Below, one piece after another: positions 39,647 to 50,115 of a DNA stretch of 64,000 nucleotides. The DNA lies in NCBI GenBank assembly GCA_012523365.1, contig JAAYIQ010000088.1, positions 1-64,000 of the forward strand. Direction: 5' to 3'. The notes beneath the pieces are model-generated. The model saw only the letters and a list, made by a program, of their open reading frames with translations, was not told the origin of the DNA and did not search any database. This DNA is from Clostridiaceae bacterium (GTDB lineage: Bacteria; Bacillota; Clostridia; Saccharofermentanales; Saccharofermentanaceae). Each line of letters opens with the position of its first letter. Position 1 is the stretch's first letter. The position numbers were made by a program, and so were the translations under genes.

Positions 39647-40953
39647 ATAATATAGTCGACAAATCTCTTCTGGAGCGAAAAGCCGATGTAATAGAGGTTC
39701 AAAGTCCGTATCGGATGAATATTCCGGTTTTGCTCTTAACCTTCGTTTTGATTTGTTACGGCATGATCATGCTCTTTTCAGCCAGTATGTCGCGTGGATA
39801 TGCGATGGAGCAAAATCCGCTCTATTACGTCATGAATCAAGCTCAGTGGACGCTGTTGGGTATCGGTATCGTATTGGTATTACTTTTCATTCCTATCCGC
39901 GTTTTCGACCATTTGCCGTTTTTTATCGTTGCATATGTGCTTGCGTTGGCTCTCGCTGTGATTACGTGGAAGTTTGGCGCGGTGTACGGCGGATCTCGAA
40001 GATGGCTGGAAATCGGCGGAAGAACCTTTCAATCCTCAGAGTTTGTGAAGGTCGCAATCGTCTTTTGTATCGCCGGTTACCGGTCGTTTATCGTTCGATT
40101 GAGAAAAGCGGGCAAGCTACGATGTGCGAATCCGAAGGTGCAGGGGATATTCGACGGATTTGTTGATTTGGCACTGCCGTTTATGGCGATACTGATTTGC
40201 CTTTCATTTGTGGTTATGCAACCGCACATGTCATGTTTCATTATTGTGCTTGTCATTACTGCGGTGTGTTTTTTTGTATCGGGTATCAAGCTTCGATCGT
40301 GGTTTTACGGCGGAATCATATTGCTGCTTGTTTTTGTCGTTGCGCTTTCTGCGTTTATGATTTTCGCGAAGGAATCGGACAAGAAGAAACTTGCGGATAA
40401 CTTTTCGCATGTCGGGACACGCCTGAATATATTTGCGACGTTAAACTCCGAACAGAACCCGGACGACAAACGGGAGGGTGAGACCGAGGCCGCGGACGAA
40501 AACGAAGTCTATCAGAATCGTCAGTCGATCATCGCAATCGGGTCCGGGGGGATCACCGGTGTCGGATTCGGCAACAGCAGACAGAAGTTTATGTATTTAC
40601 CGGAAGCGCACAATGACTTTGTTTTTGCGATCGCGTGCGAGGAGTTGGGGTTTATCGGAGGTCTCTCGATTATTGCGTTATTCTGGGCTTTTTTATGCGG
40701 CGGACTCTTGATCGCATGGAAAGCAAAAGGCGATTTTCCGAGGATTTTGGCTGTCGGCTATACGACACTGATTGTCTTACAGGCTTTTTTGAATATCGGA
40801 GTGGCAATGGGAGTCGTGCCCCCTACGGGCATTACACTTCCGTTTTTCAGTGCGGGAGGATCGGCGAATTTGTTTTTTCTGATCGCGGTCGGACTCCTTC
40901 TTTCGGTATCGAGATCAGGAGTCAGCCGTAAAACACTGACCATTATCGAGTGA
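39643..40953 (+). CDS. ftsW: Cell division SEDS protein FtsW
   Basis: GGRTFQSSEFVKVAIVF, GVVPPTGITLPFFSAGGSANL; ATGA overlap with murF. Confidence 0.9.
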   Translation: MNNIVDKSLLERKADVIEVQSPYRMNIPVLLLTFVLICYGMIMLFSASMSRGYAMEQNPLYYVMNQAQWTLLGIGIVLVLLFIPIRVFDHLPFFIVAYVLALALAVITWKFGAVYGGSRRWLEIGGRTFQSSEFVKVAIVFCIAGYRSFIVRLRKAGKLRCANPKVQGIFDGFVDLALPFMAILICLSFVVMQPHMSCFIIVLVITAVCFFVSGIKLRSWFYGGIILLLVFVVALSAFMIFAKESDKKKLADNFSHVGTRLNIFATLNSEQNPDDKREGETEAADENEVYQNRQSIIAIGSGGITGVGFGNSRQKFMYLPEAHNDFVFAIACEELGFIGGLSIIALFWAFLCGGLLIAWKAKGDFPRILAVGYTTLIVLQAFLNIGVAMGVVPPTGITLPFFSAGGSANLFFLIAVGLLLSVSRSGVSRKTLTIIE

Positions 40954-40963
40954 GGAGACAAAA

Positions 40964-42082
40964 ATGAAAGTTAAGATCCTTGCCGCGGGCGGCGGTACGA
41001 GCGGACATGTTTATCCCGCGATCGCCATTGCTGACAGAATACGAAAAGAGGCGCCGGGCAGTACGATCGAGTTTTGTGGTACCGCCCGAGGTATCGAAAG
41101 CGAATTGATCCCGAAAGCCGGGTATCATATGCACGAAATTCGAGCCAGTGGATTGCCTTCCGGCTTATCCAAGAAAACATTCAAGGCGTTGAGCGATTTC
41201 CGGGCCGGAAGAAGCAGATGTGTCGAGTTGATTCGCGAGTTTAAGCCCGATGCCGTAATCGGAACCGGCGGTTATGTATGCAGTCCGTTGGTTTCGGCGG
41301 CCGCAAAAATGAAAGTGCCTGTGATTCTACATGAGCAAAACGCTTTCCCAGGAAGATCCAATCGGTTTATGTCTCGAAAAGCAGCGGTTGTTTGCACCGG
41401 ATTTCCGGGAACGGAGGATTACTTTCGGTCGGCAAAACGTGTAGTATATACCGGAAACCCGATCCGGGAAGTATTCAACAGCGTAGAAAGATTATCCTGT
41501 CGCGCAATGCTCGGATTCCGGCCGGAAGAGTTTTTGATTTTGGCAATGGGCGGAAGTCTGGGATCCAAAACGATCAATCGTGCGGTTACGGGACTTTTCG
41601 ATCAACTCGAAACAAAGAGCGTCCGGATTGTCTTGTCGGCCGGAAAGCAGCAGTATCCGGAACTTAAGGCGGAGATGACGGACCGGTCCGTCGGTGCGGA
41701 AATCTATGAATACATTGATGACACGCACTTGTATATGGCTGCCGCGGATCTGATCATCTGTCGTGCCGGAGCGATTACCTGCGCCGAGGTTGCCGCTGTG
41801 GGAGTGCCTTCGATCATGATACCGTACCCGTACGCTGCGGGAGACCATCAGACGTACAATGCAAAGAAATTCACGGAAGCGGGTGCGGGCATTTGCATAC
41901 CGGATTCTGAACTCTCCGCGGAGCGCCTTGCGAGAGAAACGGAAAAATTCATTAAAAATCGCAGTTATGGATCGGATATGGGTCGAAACGCCGCCAAACT
42001 TCATATCGCCGGCTCCGACACAAAAATTGCACAAATCGTCCTGGACATTTGCGAAAATAGTAATCGTTTAACGGGGGAATAG
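40964..42082 (+). CDS. murG: MurG glycosyltransferase
   Basis: ILAAGGGTSGHVYPAIAIAD, HEQNAFPGRSNR, RAGAITCAEVAAVGVPSIMIPYP. Confidence 0.95.
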   Translation: MKVKILAAGGGTSGHVYPAIAIADRIRKEAPGSTIEFCGTARGIESELIPKAGYHMHEIRASGLPSGLSKKTFKALSDFRAGRSRCVELIREFKPDAVIGTGGYVCSPLVSAAAKMKVPVILHEQNAFPGRSNRFMSRKAAVVCTGFPGTEDYFRSAKRVVYTGNPIREVFNSVERLSCRAMLGFRPEEFLILAMGGSLGSKTINRAVTGLFDQLETKSVRIVLSAGKQQYPELKAEMTDRSVGAEIYEYIDDTHLYMAAADLIICRAGAITCAEVAAVGVPSIMIPYPYAAGDHQTYNAKKFTEAGAGICIPDSELSAERLARETEKFIKNRSYGSDMGRNAAKLHIAGSDTKIAQIVLDICENSNRLTGE

Positions 42083-42084
42083 CT

Positions 42085-42945
42085 TTGTCAAGCACCATAT
42101 TTATATCCGAGAAGAAACGGAAATCCCGGTCTGTGAGTCATCACCCCGGCAAGGGATCAGTTATTCTGCTCGCGATTCTGCTTGTATTTTTGTTCGGAGC
42201 GGTTCTTCTATTGTTTCTGCCTGCTTTCCGAGTTGAAAACATTATTGTTGAAGGAAACGTAACGATCGACCCAATCGGGGTCGCGGACGCAAGCGAGATT
42301 TCAAAAGGAGATCATCTGATGGCGCGTCTCGGAGGTGGGATCATTCGATTGTTTTCGATGAGATACGGTGGAGTGGAAGACCGTTTGACCAAACAATTTC
42401 CATACATCAAAAACATTCGTGTTGAAGCCGAGATTCCGTCTACAGTCCGAATATCAATTGAAGAGCGTTATAAAATTGCGTATCTTGATGTTCCTGACGG
42501 CTTCGCCGTGATCGATACGGAAGGCTACATTCTGGATATCCGCACATCATCGCCGCCTCAGGGTGTCCCGATCATTTATGGTATCCCGGTCCGCACGGCG
42601 GTTCTCGGTAAACCGATTTCACTTAGTGACGATCGCGGACTCAATCGATGCCTGATTATTCTCGGGGCTGTTCTCAGCGCGGACTCCGTAAAAGCGGGGG
42701 ACAATGGCTATGATCTGATGAGTTGTATCGTATCTGTGCGCTATATCGGTGATAACACCAATTACCTGACTGTGAAACCGGCCGGTTCCGCGAATCAGTT
42801 TCTCGTAAAAATCGGATCGCTGACGAATATTCGCGAGGATATGGCTTGGCTCAGACACGCACTGTCCGGTAACAAAATCGAGTATCTCGAAAACGGTGTT
42901 CTGGACATGACCGGTGCGGATTATACATTGCGGGAGAACACTTAA
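42085..42945 (+). CDS. FtsQ/DivIB cell division protein (TTG start)
   Basis: N-terminal TM then POTRA-like FRVENIIVEGN; starts right after the murG stop. Confidence 0.85.
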   Translation: MSSTIFISEKKRKSRSVSHHPGKGSVILLAILLVFLFGAVLLLFLPAFRVENIIVEGNVTIDPIGVADASEISKGDHLMARLGGGIIRLFSMRYGGVEDRLTKQFPYIKNIRVEAEIPSTVRISIEERYKIAYLDVPDGFAVIDTEGYILDIRTSSPPQGVPIIYGIPVRTAVLGKPISLSDDRGLNRCLIILGAVLSADSVKAGDNGYDLMSCIVSVRYIGDNTNYLTVKPAGSANQFLVKIGSLTNIREDMAWLRHALSGNKIEYLENGVLDMTGADYTLRENT

Positions 42946-43018
42946 TTTATGATTAACAGGAGGGGAGATAACATGCCGGCTATCTTGTAACACGATTGAA
43001 ATATATGGTCAAATTCTC

Positions 43019-43047
43019 TTGCTTGACCACTATATTTAGTGTAGAAT
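43019..43047 (+). promoter_or_regulatory. Candidate ftsZ promoter
   Basis: TTGCTT (43019-43024), 17-nt spacer, TAGAAT (43042-43047). Confidence 0.55.
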
Positions 43048-43124
43048 CATGACAAATGACACAACGAATGCTGATTATTACGTGTTAGTATGCAACATTT
43101 TTGAAATAAACGGAGGAATGGATC

Positions 43125-44654
43125 ATGTCAGATTATAGACTCGGGTTTTCGATGGAGGAAGAGCCGTTTGCGGCAATTAAGGTGGTCGGCGTCGGCGGTG
43201 GCGGGTGTAATGCTGTTGATCGGATGATCGACAGTGCCGTTCAGGGAATCGATTTTATTTCAATAAACACCGATCATCAGGCGTTGGCTCGCTCCAAGGC
43301 ACCGACCCGGATCCAAATCGGCGAGAAGATTACTCGCGGCCTTGGTTGCGGAGCGGATCCTTCTGTCGGAGAGAAAGCGGCCGAGGAATCCAAGGATGAA
43401 ATCGCCCAAGCAATCCGGGGTACGGACATGCTTTTCATTACGGCAGGTATGGGCGGCGGTACCGGAACAGGCGCCGCTCCGATCGTAGCTCAGATTGCCC
43501 GTGAGTTGAATATACTGACCGTTGCCGTCGTTACCCGTCCTTTCCGTTTTGAAGGACCGCGGCGATTACAGAATGCGGAGCGCGGAATCAGAGAAATTGA
43601 GAAATATGTGGATTCGCTGATCGTTGTCGCCAATGATAAACTTCTGGAAATTACAGACGAGAATACATCTATTGACGATGCTTTTAACATGGCGGATCAG
43701 GTTCTTAAATTCGGTGTCGCCGGCATATCGGATCTGGTCGCGATCCCCGGACTGATCAACCTTGACCTGGCTGATGTCAGGCGTGTTATGACCAATGCCG
43801 GTGTTTGCCATATGGGAATCGGCCGCGCTTCCGGCGAGAGCCGTGCCTCGGTTGCCGTGAAACAGGCTATCAGCAGTCCGCTTCTGGATACCACCATTGA
43901 GGGTGCTCGCGGCGTTATCTTGAATTTCACCGGCGGAAGAAACATGAAGCTTCATGAAATTGATGATGCTGCGTCGGTTGTACGCGATGCGGTCTCCGGA
44001 GACGCAGATATCATCGTCGGCGCCGTGATTGATCCTACCCTTGAAGATGAGATCATGATCACGGTCATCGCGTCCGGATTCGAAGGATCCGAGCCTGTTT
44101 CCGTATATAAGCCTTCAACTTCTACTTTGTCGAGAAATAATCCTCCGGTTACCGGTATTCGCGAACCCGTTCGCGCTCCTTCGAGCCCTTCTTCCGCTTT
44201 CGGCAAGGGATCGGCGAAGCCGGCTCAGGAGAGACAGCCCGATATGCCGCAGTTCCTTTTCGGTGATCCGGTAGAAGCGAAAGAACCGGTACGCCAGGAG
44301 CCTCAAGTGCCCGCCGGATTCCCGCAGGTAGAACCGTATCGTCCGCATGCCGGTTATCCTCAGCAAAACCAACAGCCGGTACGCCCTCAGCAATATCCGC
44401 GAGATAATTCGGGCATGAAACCGAATTACGGCCCCGGTCAATATCCGCCGCAGAACGCCGGACCGAGACAGGTAGCTCCGCCCCAGAATCGTCCTGCCGG
44501 ACAGCCTCCACAAGGCTCCGCTCCGATAAGACCGAACCGGCCCTCGGCTCAGCCCGCGCCCAGAGGTCAAGAACCGCCGATGCGTCCGTCACCCGAGAAG
44601 AAGAACAAGGTTCTTCCTTGGTTCTTGACCGATAATGATAATTTGGATGAATAA
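43125..44654 (+). CDS. ftsZ: Cell division protein FtsZ with long Pro/Gln-rich C-terminal linker
   Basis: VVGVGGGGCNAVDRMI, ITAGMGGGTGTGAAPIVA, GGG tubulin signature; GGAGG RBS. Confidence 0.96.
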   Translation: MSDYRLGFSMEEEPFAAIKVVGVGGGGCNAVDRMIDSAVQGIDFISINTDHQALARSKAPTRIQIGEKITRGLGCGADPSVGEKAAEESKDEIAQAIRGTDMLFITAGMGGGTGTGAAPIVAQIARELNILTVAVVTRPFRFEGPRRLQNAERGIREIEKYVDSLIVVANDKLLEITDENTSIDDAFNMADQVLKFGVAGISDLVAIPGLINLDLADVRRVMTNAGVCHMGIGRASGESRASVAVKQAISSPLLDTTIEGARGVILNFTGGRNMKLHEIDDAASVVRDAVSGDADIIVGAVIDPTLEDEIMITVIASGFEGSEPVSVYKPSTSTLSRNNPPVTGIREPVRAPSSPSSAFGKGSAKPAQERQPDMPQFLFGDPVEAKEPVRQEPQVPAGFPQVEPYRPHAGYPQQNQQPVRPQQYPRDNSGMKPNYGPGQYPPQNAGPRQVAPPQNRPAGQPPQGSAPIRPNRPSAQPAPRGQEPPMRPSPEKKNKVLPWFLTDNDNLDE

Positions 44655-44657
44655 GCG

Positions 44658-45143
44658 ATGAAATGCCCATTTTGCGGACATGATGAGGACCGGGTCATTG
44701 ACTCCCGGCCGGCAGAAGACGGAGCGGCAATCAGAAGGCGTCGTGAATGCATTAAGTGTGCTTCTCGTTTCACGACATATGAGAAGATAGAAACACTCCC
44801 GCTTCTGGTCGTTAAGAAAGACGGAGCACGAGAGCCTTTTGATCCGGACAAAATATTAAGCGGATTATTGAAGGCTTGTGAGAAAAGACCCGTTTCCAAC
44901 GATCAGTTGAGAGAGGTCTTGGGTTACGTCGAAGGACAGATCCAGGGCACCGTAAACCGGGAGATTTCTTCTCGGGAGATCGGAGAATTGGTTATGTCCA
45001 AGCTCAAAGAAATAGATGAGGTTTCCTACGTTCGTTTCGCGTCGGTTTACAGACAGTTCAAAGACGTCAACTCTTTTCTTGAGGAACTGAACGAAATGCT
45101 AAGCAAAAGTGAGGTGCACGATGAAAAAGGTACTGGTGGTTGA
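44658..45143 (+). CDS. nrdR: Transcriptional repressor NrdR
   Basis: MKCPFCGHDEDRVIDSRPAEDGAAIRRRRECIKCASRFTTYEKIE. Confidence 0.95.
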   Translation: MKCPFCGHDEDRVIDSRPAEDGAAIRRRRECIKCASRFTTYEKIETLPLLVVKKDGAREPFDPDKILSGLLKACEKRPVSNDQLREVLGYVEGQIQGTVNREISSREIGELVMSKLKEIDEVSYVRFASVYRQFKDVNSFLEELNEMLSKSEVHDEKGTGG

Positions 45144-45840
45144 CGACGATCCCAACATTGTGGAAGTGCTTCGTCTCTATTTCGATAAGGACGGATTCGC
45201 AGTAATCAGTTGCTTGTCCGGTGCACGAGCGGTAGATACTTTTATGGCGTCCAACCCGGATCTCGTTGTATTGGATTTGATGCTACCCGGAAAAGACGGA
45301 TATGACATCTGCAGGGAGATCCGGAAAACATCCGATGTGCCGATTATTATGCTGACCGCCCGAACCGACACGCTGGACAAAGTCGTCGGGTTGGAGCTCG
45401 GAGCGGACGATTACGTGCAGAAGCCGTTTGAGCCGAAGGAACTATTGGCTCGAGTCAAGGCTGTTCTGCGTCGTACAGAGAAAAAGGAAGGGACTCCGCC
45501 TCCTCAACAAGAGCCGTCGGAGCCCGGAGAATTGGTTCAATACAAGGGTCTGGTCGTAGACAAGGCGCGCTATGTTGTATTGGTGGAGGATCAGGAAATC
45601 GAGATGCCGCCCAAGGAACTCGAACTTCTCTTTTTTCTCGCATCCCACCCGAACAGAGTGTTTACCAGAGAACAGTTGCTTGAGAACGTCTGGGGCTATG
45701 ATTTCTATGGCGAATCCCGAACCGTGGATGTCCACGTGAAAAGGATTCGCGAGAAGATCGAAGATCCCAAAAGAGATGTAAATTGGCAAATCAAGACTGT
45801 TTGGGGCGTAGGGTACAAATTTGAATCGTCACCCCTGTAG
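45121..45840 (+). CDS. OmpR/PhoB family response regulator
   Basis: KVLVVDDDPNIVEVLRLY receiver; C-terminal winged helix TREQLLENVWGYDFYGESRTVDVHVKRIREKI. Confidence 0.93.
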   Translation: MKKVLVVDDDPNIVEVLRLYFDKDGFAVISCLSGARAVDTFMASNPDLVVLDLMLPGKDGYDICREIRKTSDVPIIMLTARTDTLDKVVGLELGADDYVQKPFEPKELLARVKAVLRRTEKKEGTPPPQQEPSEPGELVQYKGLVVDKARYVVLVEDQEIEMPPKELELLFFLASHPNRVFTREQLLENVWGYDFYGESRTVDVHVKRIREKIEDPKRDVNWQIKTVWGVGYKFESSPL

Positions 45841-45869
45841 AGCGCTTTTACCGAGGAGACGAATCATCG

Positions 45870-47381
45870 ATGGCGGATAAGTACAGAAGCAGTTCGGTCT
45901 ACATCAAGACAATCGTGTCTTTGACGCTGACGACGGTTCTCGTTTTCGGCGTTTTAAGTTTTTTATACTATCAACGTACATCCGCGTCGTTTCTCTCCGA
46001 TAAATCCAAGGATGTATACAGTGACGCCCGCTATATGGCGGTCCGCTTGCAAAAAGTTTTGCCGGATCTCGGGCGGGAACACTTTGCCTTGAATCAGGAC
46101 GAAGCAGATATGCTGATCGGCTTATCTCTGGGTTGTACAATATGGATCGTAGACGAAAGCGGTCAGATCCTTTATGCGTCGGATATCCCGAAGGAAAGCA
46201 TGGAGCAACTTGAGCATAGCGGAGGAGAATTCTATGTTCCGGAAAAATACCTGAATTCCTTCCTCGGACCGAAAGGCGGCGTTCAGAATACCGTCAAGAC
46301 AGGTATGTTTTCCGATTCGAGAAACGATTGGATCACGGCTTCCTATCCGATCAACAAAGAGGGGCAATACATTTTTCTGCATTCTTCCGTTAACGTCGAA
46401 CAACAGACGATGTCGATGCTCGCGAATGTTCTCGCGTTGCCGATCGGTATCTCTTTTGCAATTGCGCTGATTCTGTTTACTTTAATGACCCGTGCGATCG
46501 TCAAGCCGATCCGACTGTTATCCGATGCCGCACGCAAAGTCACTCACGGTGACTTGTCGGCTCGCATCGAGTACTCTGAGATCGACAAGGATTCGCCCTT
46601 TCAATATCTGATCGTCGACGAACTCGGTATGATGATTACGGCTGTGAACGATATGATTGAGCGCCTGGAGCGCCAGGAGACGGATCGAAGGGTTTTTATC
46701 TCGAGCATCGCACACGACCTGAGAACCCCATTGACGTCCGTAAATGGCTTTATTTCCGCAATAATGGATGGAACCATCCCGCCGGATAAGATCGAGAAGT
46801 ACATGCAAATCGTCAAGGGAGAAGTGGAAAGGATACAGTTGCTGACCGATACGATGACTGAAGCGACCTCGCTTGCGAATATCAGCAAGGAAAACATGGA
46901 TTTGTTCGACATCAATGCTCTAATAAGCGAGACGCTGACGAATCTGGAGAATCAACTGACCGCGAAGAATCTCGGAGTTCAGCTCGAACTTTTCGAAAAC
47001 GATAAGGGAGTTCTGCTCGCGTACGGGAATCGCCAATCCATACTCCGCGTGCTCTATAATATTCTGACGAATGCAATAAAGTTTTCTCCGAGAGACGGCA
47101 ATATTGCGATTACCACGTACTTTGAAATGAGCGAGAATCTGATCACTGTCTCTGTTGAGGATTCCGGTCCCGGGATACCGAATGACCAGAAGAACCGGAT
47201 TTTTGACAGCTTCTATAAAATTGATCAGTCGCGAACCGATACCGGATCCGGCTTGGGGCTGTTTATCTGCAAAGAAATTCTGCGTGCACACGGGCAGGGT
47301 ATCCGTGCGGAAGACAGCCGGGACCTCGGAGGATCCAACTTCATTTTTACGCTGAGCGGCCCCGGCGAAAGGAAGGACTGA
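45870..47381 (+). CDS. HAMP sensor histidine kinase
   Basis: SSIAHDLRTPLTSVNGFISA H-box, VEDSGPGIPNDQKNRIFDSFYK, GSGLGLFICKEI. Confidence 0.93.
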   Translation: MADKYRSSSVYIKTIVSLTLTTVLVFGVLSFLYYQRTSASFLSDKSKDVYSDARYMAVRLQKVLPDLGREHFALNQDEADMLIGLSLGCTIWIVDESGQILYASDIPKESMEQLEHSGGEFYVPEKYLNSFLGPKGGVQNTVKTGMFSDSRNDWITASYPINKEGQYIFLHSSVNVEQQTMSMLANVLALPIGISFAIALILFTLMTRAIVKPIRLLSDAARKVTHGDLSARIEYSEIDKDSPFQYLIVDELGMMITAVNDMIERLERQETDRRVFISSIAHDLRTPLTSVNGFISAIMDGTIPPDKIEKYMQIVKGEVERIQLLTDTMTEATSLANISKENMDLFDINALISETLTNLENQLTAKNLGVQLELFENDKGVLLAYGNRQSILRVLYNILTNAIKFSPRDGNIAITTYFEMSENLITVSVEDSGPGIPNDQKNRIFDSFYKIDQSRTDTGSGLGLFICKEILRAHGQGIRAEDSRDLGGSNFIFTLSGPGERKD

Positions 47382-48017
47382 GTGCGGAAAACCGAACGGG
47401 CAAAAATTATTCTTCGGGAACTGCATAAACTCTATCCCGATGCCGTTTGTTCGCTTGATGACGACGGAGACTCTTTCCATTTTTTGGTCCGCAGTATCCT
47501 TTCGGCTCAGTGCACGGATAGGAAAGTGAATTTGCTGACACAGACGCTTTTCGATAAGTATGCCGGAATGCGTGATTTTGCCGACGCCGATCAGTCTGCT
47601 CTCGGTGAGGACATCAAGAGCTGTGGGTTATATCGCGCGAAGTCGAGAGCGATTATCGCGACTTCAGCCATGTTGCTTCATCGTTTCAACGGCCAAATAC
47701 CTTCGGAAAGAGCGGAGCTGGAGAGTCTTCCGGGTGTCGGCCGCAAAATATCCAATTTGATCCGGGGCGAACTTTTCGGTATCCCGGGGATCGTTGTTGA
47801 CACCCATTGCGGGCGCGTTGCCAAACGTCTCGGATTGACGGACTCCGATCAACCGTTGCAGATCGAAAAGGATCTGACCGCTTGCATACCGGAAAGCGAA
47901 TGGATTAAACTGGGTCATAGATTTGTCGCGCACGGGCGGGCGGTATGTACCGCTCGAAAGCCTTCATGCGAAGCCTGCGCGTTACGTGAGGTTTGCTTGT
48001 ATGCTAATCGGTCATGA
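47382..48017 (+). CDS. nth: Endonuclease III (GTG start)
   Basis: HhH LPGVGRKISNLI with catalytic K, VVDTHCGRVAKRLGL, 4Fe-4S Cys cluster CxxxxxxCxxCxxxxxC. Confidence 0.93.
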   Translation: MRKTERAKIILRELHKLYPDAVCSLDDDGDSFHFLVRSILSAQCTDRKVNLLTQTLFDKYAGMRDFADADQSALGEDIKSCGLYRAKSRAIIATSAMLLHRFNGQIPSERAELESLPGVGRKISNLIRGELFGIPGIVVDTHCGRVAKRLGLTDSDQPLQIEKDLTACIPESEWIKLGHRFVAHGRAVCTARKPSCEACALREVCLYANRS

Positions 48018-50106
48018 TTCCGTTCCTTCGGACCAAACTCTGCTTATGGAACAACCGATTGAAAAATGCCTGAGTATCTCTCCGAATCGCCTTTCTATGC
48101 TGAGACGGTTGGGCGTTTATCGGGCATACGATTTGGTTTCTCTTTTCCCCAAAGATTACGAGGACTGGACGAAGCGAAGTGTGATCGCCGAGTTGCGGGA
48201 TAAGGAGGACTGTTCGTTTTGTGCGATCGTTCGCCAGAAACCGTCCATTTTTCGAAAAGGCAGGTTGTCGGTCATTCAGACGGTTCTTGCGGATGAAACC
48301 GGAGTGATTAAGGCGGTATGGTTTAATCAGCCGTACTATCGTACCAAGCTTGAGGTCGGGACCACATATCTCTTCCGCGGAAAAATTAAGCGGGACGGTA
48401 AATCGTTTGAGGTGATTAACCCGAATTTTCGCGAGGAGGGCACCGATGAGATCCCGGGCATTCGTCCGATTTATCCGATGACGAAAGGACTGACGCAGAA
48501 TAATGTTCGTGCGTGGGTCGAACGTGTTCTTCCCGAGATATTGTCCGAACTGCCGGAGCCGATTCCGGTCTCCGTCCGTAAGTCTGAACACCTTTGCTCG
48601 GCTTCCTATGCATATGAAAAAATTCATTTGCCTCAGGATTCGTCGGAAATAGAGGAAGCGCGAAAGCGACTGATTTTCGAAGAATTGTTCATGATCATCG
48701 GCGGTTTGAAGGCGATTAAGCGCCAAAAGGCTTCTGAAGGAAACGCAAAGTCGATATGTCCCGACAGGGCGGCGAAGGAAAGTCTGAAGCGATTTATCCG
48801 ATCATTTCCGTTTAAGCTGACCGAAGACCAGGAGCGCGTATTTCTGGAAATTTCTATGGATCTGTCTTCGAATCGGCCGATGAACCGATTGGTTCAGGGA
48901 GATGTCGGTTCCGGAAAAACGGCTGTCGCTGCTGCCGCGATGTGTCTGTGTGCGGTGTGCGGGCATCAAAGTATATTCATGGCACCGACTTCTGTTTTGT
49001 CGTATCAGCATTACATGAATCTGAAGGATCTTTTTGAGATTGTCGGAATCCGCTCGGACCTGATGCTCGGGAGCACGAGTGTCGCAGAGAAGAGGCAGAT
49101 CAGGGCAAGGCTGAAAAGCGGTGAAACAAAAGTACTGATCGGTACGCATGCGGTTCTGTCCGAAAAAAACGAATACAATTCGCTAGCGCTTCTGATTACC
49201 GATGAGCAGCACCGTTTCGGCGTACGTCAGAGAGGTGCATTATCGGCAGATTCCGCCGAAGATCTTCATACATTGGTTATGTCCGCAACTCCCATCCCGA
49301 GGACATTGGCGATGATTCTATATGGCGACCTTGATATTTCGGTGATCCGATCCGTGCCTTCGGGTCGCATGCCGATCGAGACCTATTTGGCCAATTCAGC
49401 CGAAGACAGCCGTGTGTATGAGATAATGAAGAGACAGATGAAGGCCGGCCGACAAGTTTATTATGTTTGTCCTCAGATTGAGTCGGACGAGGAAAGTGAG
49501 GGAATAGCCTCGGTAACCGAGCAATATGAACTCTTCCGAAACAGTGTATTTCCGTCCTGCCGGGTTGCTCTCCTACATGGCGGAATGCCGTCCGATCATA
49601 AAGACACGGTCATGAGGGATTTTTCGGAGGGAAACGTCGATCTGCTGGTGACGACGACTGTTATCGAGGTGGGTGTGGATAATGCGAATGCTTCGCTGAT
49701 GGTGATCGAAAATGCCGAGCGATTCGGGCTGGCGACACTTCACCAATTACGCGGACGAATCGGGCGCGGTCCCCATCGGTCGGTGTGCATCCTGAAATCC
49801 GACAGTGAGGACGAACTCGCGACAAAACGCCTCAAAACGGTTTGTTCGACGACAGACGGATTTGTTCTTGCCGAAAAGGATCTCGAGCTCCGCGGGCCGG
49901 GTGATTTTTTCGGAACCCGGCAGCACGGTCTGCCCGCGCTTCGAATCGCGAATCTTTATCGCGACGCAGGCCTTCTGGAGAGAATTTCAGAGATGGTTGA
50001 CCGTATATTCGATAAGGATGGCGGATTCACCTCCGGAGAATCCGCTCGCTTGTTCGATGCGTTCACGCGCCGCTTCGGTCGGGAGATGGACAATCCGCCA
50101 TTATAG
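48001..50106 (+). CDS. recG: ATP-dependent DNA helicase RecG
   Basis: RLVQGDVGSGKTAVAAAA, DEQHRFGVRQR, MSATPIPRTLAM, LRGRIGRG. Confidence 0.96.
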   Translation: MLIGHDSVPSDQTLLMEQPIEKCLSISPNRLSMLRRLGVYRAYDLVSLFPKDYEDWTKRSVIAELRDKEDCSFCAIVRQKPSIFRKGRLSVIQTVLADETGVIKAVWFNQPYYRTKLEVGTTYLFRGKIKRDGKSFEVINPNFREEGTDEIPGIRPIYPMTKGLTQNNVRAWVERVLPEILSELPEPIPVSVRKSEHLCSASYAYEKIHLPQDSSEIEEARKRLIFEELFMIIGGLKAIKRQKASEGNAKSICPDRAAKESLKRFIRSFPFKLTEDQERVFLEISMDLSSNRPMNRLVQGDVGSGKTAVAAAAMCLCAVCGHQSIFMAPTSVLSYQHYMNLKDLFEIVGIRSDLMLGSTSVAEKRQIRARLKSGETKVLIGTHAVLSEKNEYNSLALLITDEQHRFGVRQRGALSADSAEDLHTLVMSATPIPRTLAMILYGDLDISVIRSVPSGRMPIETYLANSAEDSRVYEIMKRQMKAGRQVYYVCPQIESDEESEGIASVTEQYELFRNSVFPSCRVALLHGGMPSDHKDTVMRDFSEGNVDLLVTTTVIEVGVDNANASLMVIENAERFGLATLHQLRGRIGRGPHRSVCILKSDSEDELATKRLKTVCSTTDGFVLAEKDLELRGPGDFFGTRQHGLPALRIANLYRDAGLLERISEMVDRIFDKDGGFTSGESARLFDAFTRRFGREMDNPPL

Positions 50107-50115
50107 GAGGAACCA

